Shown: piece by piece, positions 1 to 5,523 of the stretch
Position numbering within the stretch: position 1 is the stretch's first letter
Layout: each line of letters opens with the position of its first letter
Source: Pseudomonadota bacterium
Lineage (GTDB): Bacteria > Pseudomonadota > Alphaproteobacteria > Acetobacterales > Acetobacteraceae
Reading direction: 5' to 3'
Length of the DNA stretch: 5,523 nucleotides
Assembly: GCA_021826565.1 (NCBI GenBank)
Contig: JAKAZJ010000169.1
Coordinates: forward strand, 1-5,523
Made by a program: the position numbers and the translations under genes
The notes under the pieces: model-generated
What the model saw: the letters and a program-made list of their open reading frames with translations, nothing else
Told to the model about the DNA's origin: nothing
Databases searched by the model: none

Positions 1-1
1 G

Positions 2-652
2 ATTCGCTATCTGGATTGCGGCACCTCGGGCGGCGTCTGGGGCCTGGCGCGCGGCTATTGCCTGATGATCGGCGGCGCGAAGGACGCGGTCGATCATCTG
101 GACCCGATCTTCGCCGCGCTCGCCCCGGGGCTCGGCGACATTCCCCGCACCCCGGGCCGCGAGACGCGCGACCCGCGCGCCGAACGCGGCTATATCCATG
201 CCGGGCCGGCCGGGGCCGGTCATTTCGTGAAGATGATCCATAATGGCATCGAATACGGCATGATGCAGGCCTTCGCCGAAGGGTTCGATATCCTGAACGG
301 CCGCGCCGCCGCGACGCTGCCCGAGGATGAACGTTTCGATCTGAACATGGGCGACATCGCCGAAGTCTGGCGCCGCGGCTCGGTGGTCTCGTCCTGGCTG
401 CTGGATCTGACCGCGGCGGCGCTCGCGACCGACGAAAAGCTGGAGCATTTCTCCGGCTTCGTGGAGGATTCCGGGGAGGGCCGCTGGACCGTCGATGCCG
501 CGGTGGAGGAATCCGTCCCCGCCCATGTCCTGGCCGCGGCGCTGTTCGCCCGCTTCCGCTCCCGCCGCGATCACACCTTCGGCGAGAAGATCCTGTCCGC
601 CATGCGCTTCGGCTTCGGCGGGCATATCGAGCATATGCTGAACCAGAAATAG
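2..652 (+). CDS. gnd: 6-phosphogluconate dehydrogenase, decarboxylating (3' part)
   Basis: This cytosolic enzyme oxidatively decarboxylates 6-phosphogluconate to ribulose 5-phosphate and CO2, reducing NAD(P)+. The reading frame is open from the first full codon and starts with [19 protein letters not shown], so 216 residues are visible. The N-terminal Rossmann part with its glycine-rich nucleotide-binding loop lies off the window. The family signature [16 protein letters not shown] is at visible residues 71-86, with the expected catalytic Lys77 and the substrate-site Asn81 and Glu84. The C-terminal helical region (SSWLLDL, then [14 protein letters not shown]) is intact and ends naturally in TAG. 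Its compactness fits the short, roughly 330-residue GntZ/YqeC-type branch rather than the roughly 470-residue Gnd; this is judged from the motif layout, not an alignment. Gluconokinase follows after 7 bases, so the two are probably co-transcribed. Whether it uses NAD or NADP cannot be judged without the N-terminus. Confidence 0.95.
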   Translation: MRYLDCGTSGGVWGLARGYCLMIGGAKDAVDHLDPIFAALAPGLGDIPRTPGRETRDPRAERGYIHAGPAGAGHFVKMIHNGIEYGMMQAFAEGFDILNGRAAATLPEDERFDLNMGDIAEVWRRGSVVSSWLLDLTAAALATDEKLEHFSGFVEDSGEGRWTVDAAVEESVPAHVLAAALFARFRSRRDHTFGEKILSAMRFGFGGHIEHMLNQK

Positions 653-659
653 CAGCGCG

Positions 660-1166
660 ATGCCGGCGATTGTCGTGATGGGCGTGTCGGGCTGCGGCAA
701 GACCACGCTCGCGCGCGGCCTGGCCGAGCGCCTGGGTTGGACATTGCTGGAAGGCGATGCGTTCCACCCGCCCGCCAATATCGCCAAGATGAGCGCCGGA
801 ATCCCGCTGGATGACGCCGATCGCGCGCCATGGCTGGCGGCCATCGCCGCGGCGATCGACGCGCAGCGCGGCGCGGGCGCGGTGGTGGCGTGCTCGGCGC
901 TGAAACGCGCCTACCGGCAGGTGCTGATCGGCACGCGCAACGATGTGACTTTGCTGTATCTGCGGGGCACGCGCGCGGCCATCGCCGCGCGGCTTGCGTC
1001 CCGCACCGGGCATTACATGCCACCCGGGCTGCTGGACAGCCAGCTTGCCACGCTGGAAGAACCCGGTCCGGACGAACACCCGATCGTGCTGCCGATCGAC
1101 CCGCCGCCCGGCGCGATTCTACAGGCCGCGCTCGCGGCGCTGCGACAACAAGGGATCATCCCATGA
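660..1166 (+). CDS. gntK: Gluconokinase (GntK family)
   Basis: This kinase phosphorylates D-gluconate with ATP to 6-phosphogluconate, the substrate of the enzyme encoded just upstream. The 168-residue product has the usual length of the shikimate-kinase-like GntK family. It carries a P-loop GVSGCGKT at residues 8-15 next to the N-terminus, then the typical GntK block EGDAFHPPANIAKMSAGIPL (31-50) running on into DDADRAPWL (51-59), ACSALKRAYR (77-86) and RTGHYMPPGLLDSQLATLEEP (115-135, the lid and substrate region). The ATG at 660 places the P-loop at the expected distance from the start; only 7 bases separate it from the upstream stop and no strong Shine-Dalgarno is seen, which suggests translational coupling. 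Its stop TGA overlaps the ATG of the following dehydrogenase (ATGA at 1163-1166). Confidence 0.95.
   Translation: MPAIVVMGVSGCGKTTLARGLAERLGWTLLEGDAFHPPANIAKMSAGIPLDDADRAPWLAAIAAAIDAQRGAGAVVACSALKRAYRQVLIGTRNDVTLLYLRGTRAAIAARLASRTGHYMPPGLLDSQLATLEEPGPDEHPIVLPIDPPPGAILQAALAALRQQGIIP
1150..1155 (+). promoter_or_regulatory. Ribosome binding site for the short-chain dehydrogenase
   Basis: AAGGGA lies inside the end of the gluconokinase gene, 7 bases before the ATG at 1163. It is the best Shine-Dalgarno match near that start. It supports choosing 1163 over the farther upstream in-frame start at 830, which would run through the gluconokinase gene in another frame. Confidence 0.6.
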
Positions 1167-1927
1167 CCGAAGCCGTCTATCCCAGCCTGCGCGATCGCGT
1201 GGTGTTCCTGACTGGCGGTGCGTCCGGCATCGGCGCGGCCGAGGTCGCGGCCTTCGCCGCCCAGGGCGCGCGCGTGGCCTTCGCCGATATCGCCGATGAC
1301 GCCGCGGCCGAGGTGGTGGGGAAGGCGCGCGCCGCCGGCCACCCCGAGCCCTATTTCCAGCACTGCGACCTGACCGATATCGCGGCTCTGCGCAGCGCGG
1401 TGGCGCAGGCGGCCGAACGCCTGGGACCGATCACGGTGCTGGTCAACAACGCCGCCAACGACCAGCGCCACAAATGGGAAGACGTCACCCCCGACTACTG
1501 GGACGAACGCCTGGCGGTCAATCTGCGCCACCAGTTCTTCGCCATCCAGGCGGTGGCGCCGATGATGCAAGCCGCCGGGGGTGGGTCAATTATCAATTTC
1601 GGCTCGGTCAGTTGGCATGTCGGGCAGGGGGGCATGCCCGCCTACACCACCGCCAAGGCCGCGGTGGAGGGGCTGACCCGCGGCATGGCGCGCGATCTGG
1701 GCCCTGACAACATCCGCGTGAACTGCGTCGTGCCGGGCTGGATCATGACCGAACGCCAGATCAGTCTGTGGCTGACGCCGGAGGCCGAAGCGCGCTTGAT
1801 CCAGAGCCAATGTCTGAAGCGCAAGCTTGTTCCGGATGACGTGGCGCGGATGGTGCTGTGGCTGGCCGCCGACGACAGCCGGATGTGCACCAGCCAGTTG
1901 TTCGTGGTGGATGCCGGACGGATCTGA
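1163..1927 (+). CDS. SDR-family NAD-dependent aldose 1-dehydrogenase (Caulobacter XylB-like)
   Basis: A classical short-chain dehydrogenase of 254 residues. It has the cofactor loop TGGASGIG (17-24), an acidic Asp42 at the end of the second beta strand (favouring NAD over NADP), NNAAND (95-100), Asn120, Ser148, and the catalytic YTTAK with Tyr161 and Lys165, then PGW (191-193). The start YPSL, the segment VNLRHQFFAIQAVAP (119-133), INFGSVSWH (144-152) and QCLKRKLVP (216-224) recall D-xylose 1-dehydrogenase XylB of Caulobacter crescentus, which makes xylonolactone; this comparison is from memory. The neighbours handle gluconate, however, so glucose or another aldose may be the physiological substrate. 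The start overlaps the gluconokinase stop by 4 bases and has a Shine-Dalgarno 7 bases upstream, indicating one operon. The family and cofactor class are secure; the sugar is not. Confidence 0.92.
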   Translation: MTEAVYPSLRDRVVFLTGGASGIGAAEVAAFAAQGARVAFADIADDAAAEVVGKARAAGHPEPYFQHCDLTDIAALRSAVAQAAERLGPITVLVNNAANDQRHKWEDVTPDYWDERLAVNLRHQFFAIQAVAPMMQAAGGGSIINFGSVSWHVGQGGMPAYTTAKAAVEGLTRGMARDLGPDNIRVNCVVPGWIMTERQISLWLTPEAEARLIQSQCLKRKLVPDDVARMVLWLAADDSRMCTSQLFVVDAGRI

Positions 1928-1937
1928 CCGCGCCGCG

Positions 1938-1966
1938 TTGCCGCCGCCGCCCTGAGCCGTTACCAT
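1938..1966 (+). promoter_or_regulatory. Weak sigma-70-like promoter candidate before purB
   Basis: TTGCCG (1938-1943) and TACCAT (1961-1966) are separated by 17 bases, each matching 4 of 6 consensus positions, 67 bases before the purB start. They lie in the 106-base gap (1928-2033) that separates the sugar-acid genes from purB. Nothing else in the gap is persuasive: a 5-bp stem (CCGCC at 1967-1971 with GGCGG at 1978-1982) has no following T-run and is not called a terminator. In such GC-rich DNA this pair could be chance. Confidence 0.22.
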
Positions 1967-2016
1967 CCGCCACAGCAGGCGGCGCCCGATCGCCGCTGAC
2001 ATGATGACACCGTAAC

Positions 2017-2023
2017 AGAAAGA
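2017..2023 (+). promoter_or_regulatory. Probable ribosome binding site of purB
   Basis: The purine-rich AGAAAGA lies 10 bases before the ATG at 2034 in otherwise C-rich DNA. It is not a perfect Shine-Dalgarno. It supports 2034 over the next in-frame ATG at 2061, and the conserved PurB N-terminus (MVPRYARPAM) also requires 2034. Confidence 0.4.
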
Positions 2024-2033
2024 TCGCCCCCCG

Positions 2034-3383
2034 ATGGTGCCCCGTTACGCACGCCCTGCCATGACCGCCATCTGGGCGCCCGAAAACCGCTACCGCATCT
2101 GGTTCGAGATCGAGGCCCTGGCCGCCGAAGCCATGGCCGAGTTCGGCACCATCCCCGCCGAGGCCGCCCGCGCGATCCGCGAACGCGGCGCCCCGCGCAT
2201 CGCCGATATCACCGAGGCCGATCTGGACAAGATCGACGCGATCGAGCGCGAGACCCGCCACGACGTGATCGCCTTCCTCACCTGGCTCGCCGAGGCGATC
2301 GGGCCGGAAAGCCGCTACCTGCATCTGGGGATGACCAGTTCCGACGTGCTCGACACCTGCCTGTCGGTGCAACTGACCCAGGCGGCCGATCTGCTGGCCT
2401 CCGATCTGGATGCGGTGATGGACGCGCTGCGTGCCCGTGCGTTCGAGTTCAAGCACACGCCGACCATCGGCCGCAGTCACGGCATCCACGCCGAACCCAC
2501 CAGCTTCGGCCTGAAACTCGCGGGCCACTATGCCGAGTTCGCCCGCAACAAGCGCCGTCTGACGGCGGCGCGCGAGGAGATCGCGGTCGCCGCGGTGTCC
2601 GGCGCGGTGGGCACCTTCGCGCATCTGGATCCGCGCGTGGAAGAATATGTCGCGGCCAAGCTGGGGCTCGCGGTCGAGCCGGTGTCCACCCAGATCATCC
2701 CACGCGACCGTCACGCCGCGTTTTTCTGCACCCTGGCGGTGATCGCGTCCGGCATCGAACGTCTGGCGACGGAAATCCGCCATTTGCAGCGCAGCGAAGT
2801 GCGTGAGGCCGAGGAGTTCTTCCATCCCGGCCAGAAGGGTTCCTCGGCGATGCCGCACAAGCGCAATCCGGTGCTGTCGGAGAATCTGTCCGGCCTTGCC
2901 CGCGTGGTGCGCGCCGCCGCGGTGCCGGCGCTGGAGAACGTGGTGCTGTGGCACGAACGCGACATCTCCCATTCCTCCGTGGAACGGGTGATCGCGCCGG
3001 ATGCAACGATCGCGCTGGATTTCGCGCTGGCGCGGCTGGCCGGGCTGATGGCGAAGCTGACCGTGCATCCCGACCGGATGGCCGAGAACCTGGCCGCGCT
3101 GGGGGGCGTGGTGCATTCGGGGGAGGTGCTGCTCGCGCTGACCCGGGCCGGCATCCTGCGCGAGGACGCTTACGCCGCCGTCCAGCGCAACGCGATGGCC
3201 ACCTGGCAGGATCTGGGCAAGCCGGGCGCGCGCGATTTCCGCGCCCATCTGGACGCAGACCCCGAGATCGCCGGGCGCGTGTCGCCCGAGCTTCTGGACC
3301 GGGCGATGGACCCGGCGCTGCATCTGCGCGAACTGGATCGCGTGTTTACCCGCGTGTTCGGGGAACCCGGCCCTTCGGCCTGA
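2034..3383 (+). CDS. purB: Adenylosuccinate lyase
   Basis: This cytosolic, homotetrameric fumarase/aspartase-superfamily lyase acts twice in purine synthesis: it splits SAICAR to AICAR plus fumarate, and adenylosuccinate to AMP plus fumarate. The product is 449 residues. It shows the standard PurB start (MVPRYARPAMTAIW), TRHDV with His76, TSSDV (101-105), GRSHG with the presumed catalytic His149 (146-150), and the superfamily signature GSSAMPHKRNP (269-279) with the active-site serine in its flexible loop. All expected blocks are present, so the gene looks functional. The length is slightly above the usual 430-435 residues because of a short C-terminal tail. It sits alone with respect to other purine genes. 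An NRDE-family gene follows after 22 bases on the same strand and may share its transcript. Confidence 0.97.
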   Translation: MVPRYARPAMTAIWAPENRYRIWFEIEALAAEAMAEFGTIPAEAARAIRERGAPRIADITEADLDKIDAIERETRHDVIAFLTWLAEAIGPESRYLHLGMTSSDVLDTCLSVQLTQAADLLASDLDAVMDALRARAFEFKHTPTIGRSHGIHAEPTSFGLKLAGHYAEFARNKRRLTAAREEIAVAAVSGAVGTFAHLDPRVEEYVAAKLGLAVEPVSTQIIPRDRHAAFFCTLAVIASGIERLATEIRHLQRSEVREAEEFFHPGQKGSSAMPHKRNPVLSENLSGLARVVRAAAVPALENVVLWHERDISHSSVERVIAPDATIALDFALARLAGLMAKLTVHPDRMAENLAALGGVVHSGEVLLALTRAGILREDAYAAVQRNAMATWQDLGKPGARDFRAHLDADPEIAGRVSPELLDRAMDPALHLRELDRVFTRVFGEPGPSA

Positions 3384-3405
3384 CACCCCCGGGGCCCGAT
3401 ACCGC

Positions 3406-4146
3406 ATGTGCACCGTCGCGATCCTGCTGCGCCCGGGCCATGCCTGGCCGGTGATGCTGGCGGCCAACCGCGACGAGAGGCTGGACCGCGCCTGGGACCC
3501 TCCCGGTGCCTGGTGGCCGGAGCGTCCGGGCGTGATCGCCGGGCGGGACCGCAGCGGCGGCGGCACCTGGATGGGGGTGAACCGGCACGGGCTGGTGGCG
3601 GCGGTGCTGAACCGGCCGGGCAGCCTGGGGCCGGCGCCGGGGAAACGCTCGCGCGGCGACCTGCCGCTGCTGGCGCTGGAACGGGACGGGCTGGAAGCGG
3701 CGGTGGCGGCGATCGCGGCGCTGGATGCCGGGTTGTGGCGCAGTTTCAACCTCGTCCTGGCGGACCGGAGCGGCGCGGTGGTCCTGCGCGGGCTGGGACG
3801 CGGCCGGCCCGAGCCGCTTCCGCTGGCCCCCGATGTTCAAATAGCGGGGGTCCATATGATCACCGCGCATGATCCGGATGATCTGGCCAGCCCCCGCGTC
3901 GCGCGGAATCTGCCGCGGCTGCGCGCCGCGGTGCCGCCCGATCGGGACGGTTGGGCGGGCTGGGATGCGGTGATGGCCGACCGCGCCGGCTCGGCGGCCG
4001 AGCAGATCACGGTCGCGCCGCGCGGCGGGTTCGGAACCGTATGCAGCGCGCGGGTCGCGCTGGACGCGGCCGGCACGGTGCGCTGGTGGTTTGCGCCGGG
4101 GCCGGCGGATCAGGCGGCGTTCGCGCCGGTGGCGCTCAGTTTCTGA
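3406..4146 (+). CDS. NRDE family protein (TANGO2-like)
   Basis: A 246-residue soluble protein with the defining NRDE motif at residues 21-24. The Met-Cys-Thr start (Cys2 becomes N-terminal after Met removal, as in Ntn-hydrolase-like folds), GGGTWMGVN (51-59), LNRPG (68-72), FNLVLAD (114-120) and GFGTVCSA (208-215) also fit the family. No signal peptide or membrane segment is apparent. Animal TANGO2 relatives have been linked to heme trafficking and mitochondrial metabolism, but the biochemical role of the bacterial proteins is unsettled, so no reaction is assigned. The ATG at 3406 puts Cys at position 2 as the family requires. There is no strong Shine-Dalgarno in the 22-base gap after purB. 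The last 11 bases overlap the 3' end of the convergent methyltransferase gene. Confidence 0.93.
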   Translation: MCTVAILLRPGHAWPVMLAANRDERLDRAWDPPGAWWPERPGVIAGRDRSGGGTWMGVNRHGLVAAVLNRPGSLGPAPGKRSRGDLPLLALERDGLEAAVAAIAALDAGLWRSFNLVLADRSGAVVLRGLGRGRPEPLPLAPDVQIAGVHMITAHDPDDLASPRVARNLPRLRAAVPPDRDGWAGWDAVMADRAGSAAEQITVAPRGGFGTVCSARVALDAAGTVRWWFAPGPADQAAFAPVALSF

Positions 4147-5176
4147 GTTCCGCCCGCACCAGCGCCGCGCCCGCGGCCAGGGCGCGCAGCTTCCCGGCTG
4201 CGACTGCGCGTGGCAGATATTTCATTCCGCAATCCGGTGCCGCCACCAGCAGCTCGGCCGGCACCCAGGGCAGCGCGGCGCGCAGGCGGGCGGCGACGGT
4301 TTCGGGCGTTTCCACCACGTCATCCCCCAAATCCAGCACGCCGAGCAGGATCGTCTTCCCGCGTAGCTCGGCCAGCACGCCCAGATCCAGCCGCGGCTGC
4401 GCCGCCTCGATCGAGATCTGCGTCGCGGCGCAGGCCGCCAACTGCGACAGGAAGCTGTAGCCGGTCGGCTTGTCCTTCACCACCGCGGCGTAGCCGAAAC
4501 ACAGATGCACCACGGTCGGCCCGGCGATCCCCTCCAACGCGCGGTCGATCGCGGCCAGGCCGTAGCGGGCGGCGTCCTCCGGCGCGGTGCGGACCCAGGG
4601 TTCGTCGAGCTGGACCACATCGACGCCGGTCGCCTTCAGCGCCCGCAATTCCTGGTTGACCGCCACCGCATAGTCCATCGCCAGGTCGGCGGGGTCCTTG
4701 TAGTAGTCGTTGCGGACCTGGCGCGACAGGGTGAACGGACCCGGCAAGGTGATCTTGGTCGCGCGGGTGGTGTGGGCGCGCAGGAACGCGGCGTCCTCGG
4801 TCTCCACCGCGCGAACCCGACGGATCGGGCCAACCACGCGCGGCACTTGTGTCGCGCGCCCGCCGCTGGAGCGAAGCTCGGCCGGATGCGCCGCGTCGAT
4901 CCCGTCCAGCGCGAGGGCAAAGCGGTTCGAGTAGCTCTCGCGCCGGATTTCCCCATCGGTGACGATGTCGATGCCGGCGGTTTCCTGTTCGCGGATGGCG
5001 AGGATCGTGGCGTCGTCCTGGGCCTGGGCCAGGTGCTCGGCCGGGATGCGCCAGATATCGGCGGCGTGAACGCGGGGCACGCCGTGCTGGTGCAGGGTGG
5101 CGCGGTCCACCAGCCAGTCGGGCTGGGGGAGGGAGCCGACGATGGTGCTGGGAATCAGATGGGTGGGATAAGACAT
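4136..5176 (-). CDS. Core MetE-like zinc methyltransferase (cobalamin-independent methionine synthase II family)
   Basis: The 346-residue protein corresponds to the C-terminal catalytic barrel of MetE only; full-length MetE has about 750 residues. It begins with STIVGSLPQPDWL (10-22) and has TDGEIRRESYSNRF (73-86), VVQLDEPW (187-194), and all four zinc/thiol-site ligands in MetE order: His224 and Cys226 (HLC), Glu257 (SIEAA) and Cys316 (PDCGMK). This implies transfer of a methyl or alkyl group to or from a zinc-bound thiol such as homocysteine. Without the N-terminal MetE half, which helps bind methyltetrahydrofolate, the methyl donor is uncertain. Related short proteins have been studied as folate-independent methionine synthases, and epoxyalkane:CoM transferase shares the fold. 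The ATG ending at 5174 fits the family N-terminus, but it has no Shine-Dalgarno and lies inside an inverted repeat. A DUF2889 gene lies 55 bases upstream on the same strand. Confidence 0.92.
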   Translation of the reverse strand: MSYPTHLIPSTIVGSLPQPDWLVDRATLHQHGVPRVHAADIWRIPAEHLAQAQDDATILAIREQETAGIDIVTDGEIRRESYSNRFALALDGIDAAHPAELRSSGGRATQVPRVVGPIRRVRAVETEDAAFLRAHTTRATKITLPGPFTLSRQVRNDYYKDPADLAMDYAVAVNQELRALKATGVDVVQLDEPWVRTAPEDAARYGLAAIDRALEGIAGPTVVHLCFGYAAVVKDKPTGYSFLSQLAACAATQISIEAAQPRLDLGVLAELRGKTILLGVLDLGDDVVETPETVAARLRAALPWVPAELLVAAPDCGMKYLPRAVAAGKLRALAAGAALVRAELRN

Positions 5177-5193
5177 GGCACGAGCGTGCCATG
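5174..5193 (-). promoter_or_regulatory. Perfect 9-bp inverted repeat covering the methyltransferase start codon
   Basis: The arms CATGGCACG (5174-5182) and CGTGCCATG (5185-5193) are exact reverse complements around a 2-base centre. In the minus-strand transcript this can fold as an 8-bp stem with a GCUC tetraloop. The AUG start of the MetE-like gene is the last three bases of the 3' arm. The 5' arm carries a second, out-of-frame AUG (5190-5192). It may act as a translation-controlling hairpin, or at DNA level as a dimeric repressor operator; neither role is shown by sequence alone. The palindrome itself is certain, its role is not. Confidence 0.5.
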
Positions 5194-5199
5194 CCGGCG

Positions 5200-5220
5200 G
5201 CGCGGGTTCAAACCCCGCGC
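5200..5220 (+). other. tRNA T-arm-like stem-loop between two minus-strand genes
   Basis: GCGCGGG, the loop TTCAAAC and CCCGCGC form a perfect 7-bp stem with a 7-base loop. The loop fits the tRNA T-loop pattern TTCRANY, with the closing G-C pair of a T-arm. I could not place an acceptor stem partner, anticodon arm, D-arm or CCA end around it on the + strand, so it is not a functional tRNA as far as I can see. It could be a tRNA fragment, an attachment-site remnant, an intergenic hairpin of the minus-strand transcript, or coincidence. Confidence 0.35.
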
Positions 5221-5231
5221 GTGGCCCGTGA

Positions 5232-5523
5232 TCAGCGCCCGGTGTACAGATGCGGCCAGCGCTCACGCACGATCGCGCCGTCGCTGGCATAGGCGAGGCA
5301 GGTATCGACGATCTTGGGCGCCCCGCCGAAATGGCGTGAGATGCGGGCGTCCAGCGCCTCCCCATTCGGCTGCGCCTGTTCCCGGTCCACTTCCTGTTTG
5401 GCGCGGGCGGGCTTGATGGTCTGGTAGGCGGTGGTGGCCATTTGTTGCAGCAGCTCGCGCAGATGGGTGCAGCCGAGCGTGCCGCCGACCGCCTGGTTGG
5501 CCGCTTTGATGAACCCGGCGCCG
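5232..5523 (-). CDS. DUF2889 domain protein (C-terminal part)
   Basis: The reading frame is open to the window edge, giving 96 visible residues ending in TGA at 5232-5234. The N-terminal part is off the window. The visible start GAGFIKAANQAVGG leads into GCTHLRELLQQMATTAYQTI (visible residues 14-33). Toward the end come DTCLAYASDGAIVRERWP and a short LYTGR tail. The GCTHL...ATTAYQ and C-x-AYASDG...WP pattern is what I recall of DUF2889, a proteobacterial family of about 200 residues without known function. The conserved Cys and His could bind metal or act catalytically, but that is speculation. It is transcribed toward the MetE-like gene 55 bases downstream, so the two may form an operon. The in-frame ATG at 5439-5441 is internal, because the family pattern continues upstream of it. 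Confidence 0.82.
   Translation of the reverse strand, partial: GAGFIKAANQAVGGTLGCTHLRELLQQMATTAYQTIKPARAKQEVDREQAQPNGEALDARISRHFGGAPKIVDTCLAYASDGAIVRERWPHLYTGR

Noticed and set aside
830..1162. Upstream in-frame extension of the short-chain dehydrogenase
   Set aside because: It would lie entirely within the gluconokinase gene in another frame. The SDR family begins just before the TGGASGIG loop, and a Shine-Dalgarno supports 1163.
1967..1982. Rho-independent terminator after the short-chain dehydrogenase gene
   Set aside because: The stem is only 5 bp with a 6-base loop and is not followed by a T-run.
1761..3749. A 662-codon open frame on the minus strand, opposite purB and its flanks
   Set aside because: It is antisense to a gene with unmistakable PurB motifs and spans three genes. 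Its translation is rich in Arg, Gly and His without any domain I recognise. Long antisense frames are expected in such GC-rich coding DNA.
5177..5192. Sigma-54 promoter (TGGCACG followed by a GC element) within the palindrome
   Set aside because: TGGCACG matches the -24 element, but the GC doublet downstream is one base too close and TTGC is absent. The match is explained by the inverted repeat.
5140..5228. A complete tRNA or a permuted tmRNA piece ending in the T-arm-like element
   Set aside because: No 5' partner for the would-be acceptor sequence GCGTGGC was found at tRNA distance, no anticodon or D-arm could be placed, and no CCA or GGGG/CCCC tmRNA acceptor is present.
5177..5365. 63-codon N-terminal extension of the MetE-like protein on the minus strand
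   Set aside because: It would overlap the DUF2889 gene and translate the hairpins, and its sequence has no family similarity. The MetE-like family starts close to the STIVGS motif.
4505..5416. A 303-codon open frame on the plus strand opposite the MetE-like gene
   Set aside because: It mirrors the codon structure of the MetE-like gene, whose zinc ligands and family motifs show which strand is coding. It also runs through the intergenic hairpins and into the DUF2889 gene.

Overview
The window is a very GC-rich, densely coding stretch of bacterial chromosome. Codon third positions are strongly G/C. The PurB N-terminus (MVPRYARPAMTAIW), the Caulobacter XylB-like dehydrogenase and the overall style suggest an alphaproteobacterium, plausibly of the Rhodospirillales/Acetobacteraceae; this placement is inferred from the sequence alone. 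Five complete genes and two genes cut by the window edges account for almost everything. I see no insertion sequence, CRISPR array, rRNA or complete tRNA.

Positions 2-1927 (+ strand) hold a tight sugar-acid module: the 3' part of a decarboxylating 6-phosphogluconate dehydrogenase, then gluconokinase after 7 bases, then an NAD-type short-chain dehydrogenase closely resembling Caulobacter D-xylose 1-dehydrogenase, joined to gluconokinase by an ATGA overlap. Read as a pathway, an aldose is oxidised at C1 to an aldonolactone/aldonate, gluconate is phosphorylated, and 6-phosphogluconate is decarboxylated to ribulose 5-phosphate. This route enters the pentose phosphate pathway without hexokinase or glucose-6-phosphate dehydrogenase. 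A lactonase is not visible here.

Positions 2034-4146 (+ strand) carry adenylosuccinate lyase (purB) and, 22 bases later, an NRDE/TANGO2-family protein. A 106-base gap before purB contains a weak promoter-like pair and a plausible ribosome binding site.

Positions 4136-5523 (- strand) carry a DUF2889 protein (N-terminus off the window) followed by a short, MetE-C-terminal-domain-like, zinc-type methyltransferase whose 3' end overlaps the NRDE gene tail to tail by 11 bases. The 55-base gap between these two minus-strand genes holds the least expected DNA in the window. It contains a perfect inverted repeat whose 3' arm includes the methyltransferase start codon, and just upstream a 7-bp stem with a 7-base loop that looks like an isolated tRNA T-arm.

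Most of the window is ordinary metabolism. The points worth a second look are the start-codon hairpin, the T-arm-like element, the unknown methyl donor of the core MetE-like protein, and the substrate of the dehydrogenase. I did not find a convincing new multi-gene system.
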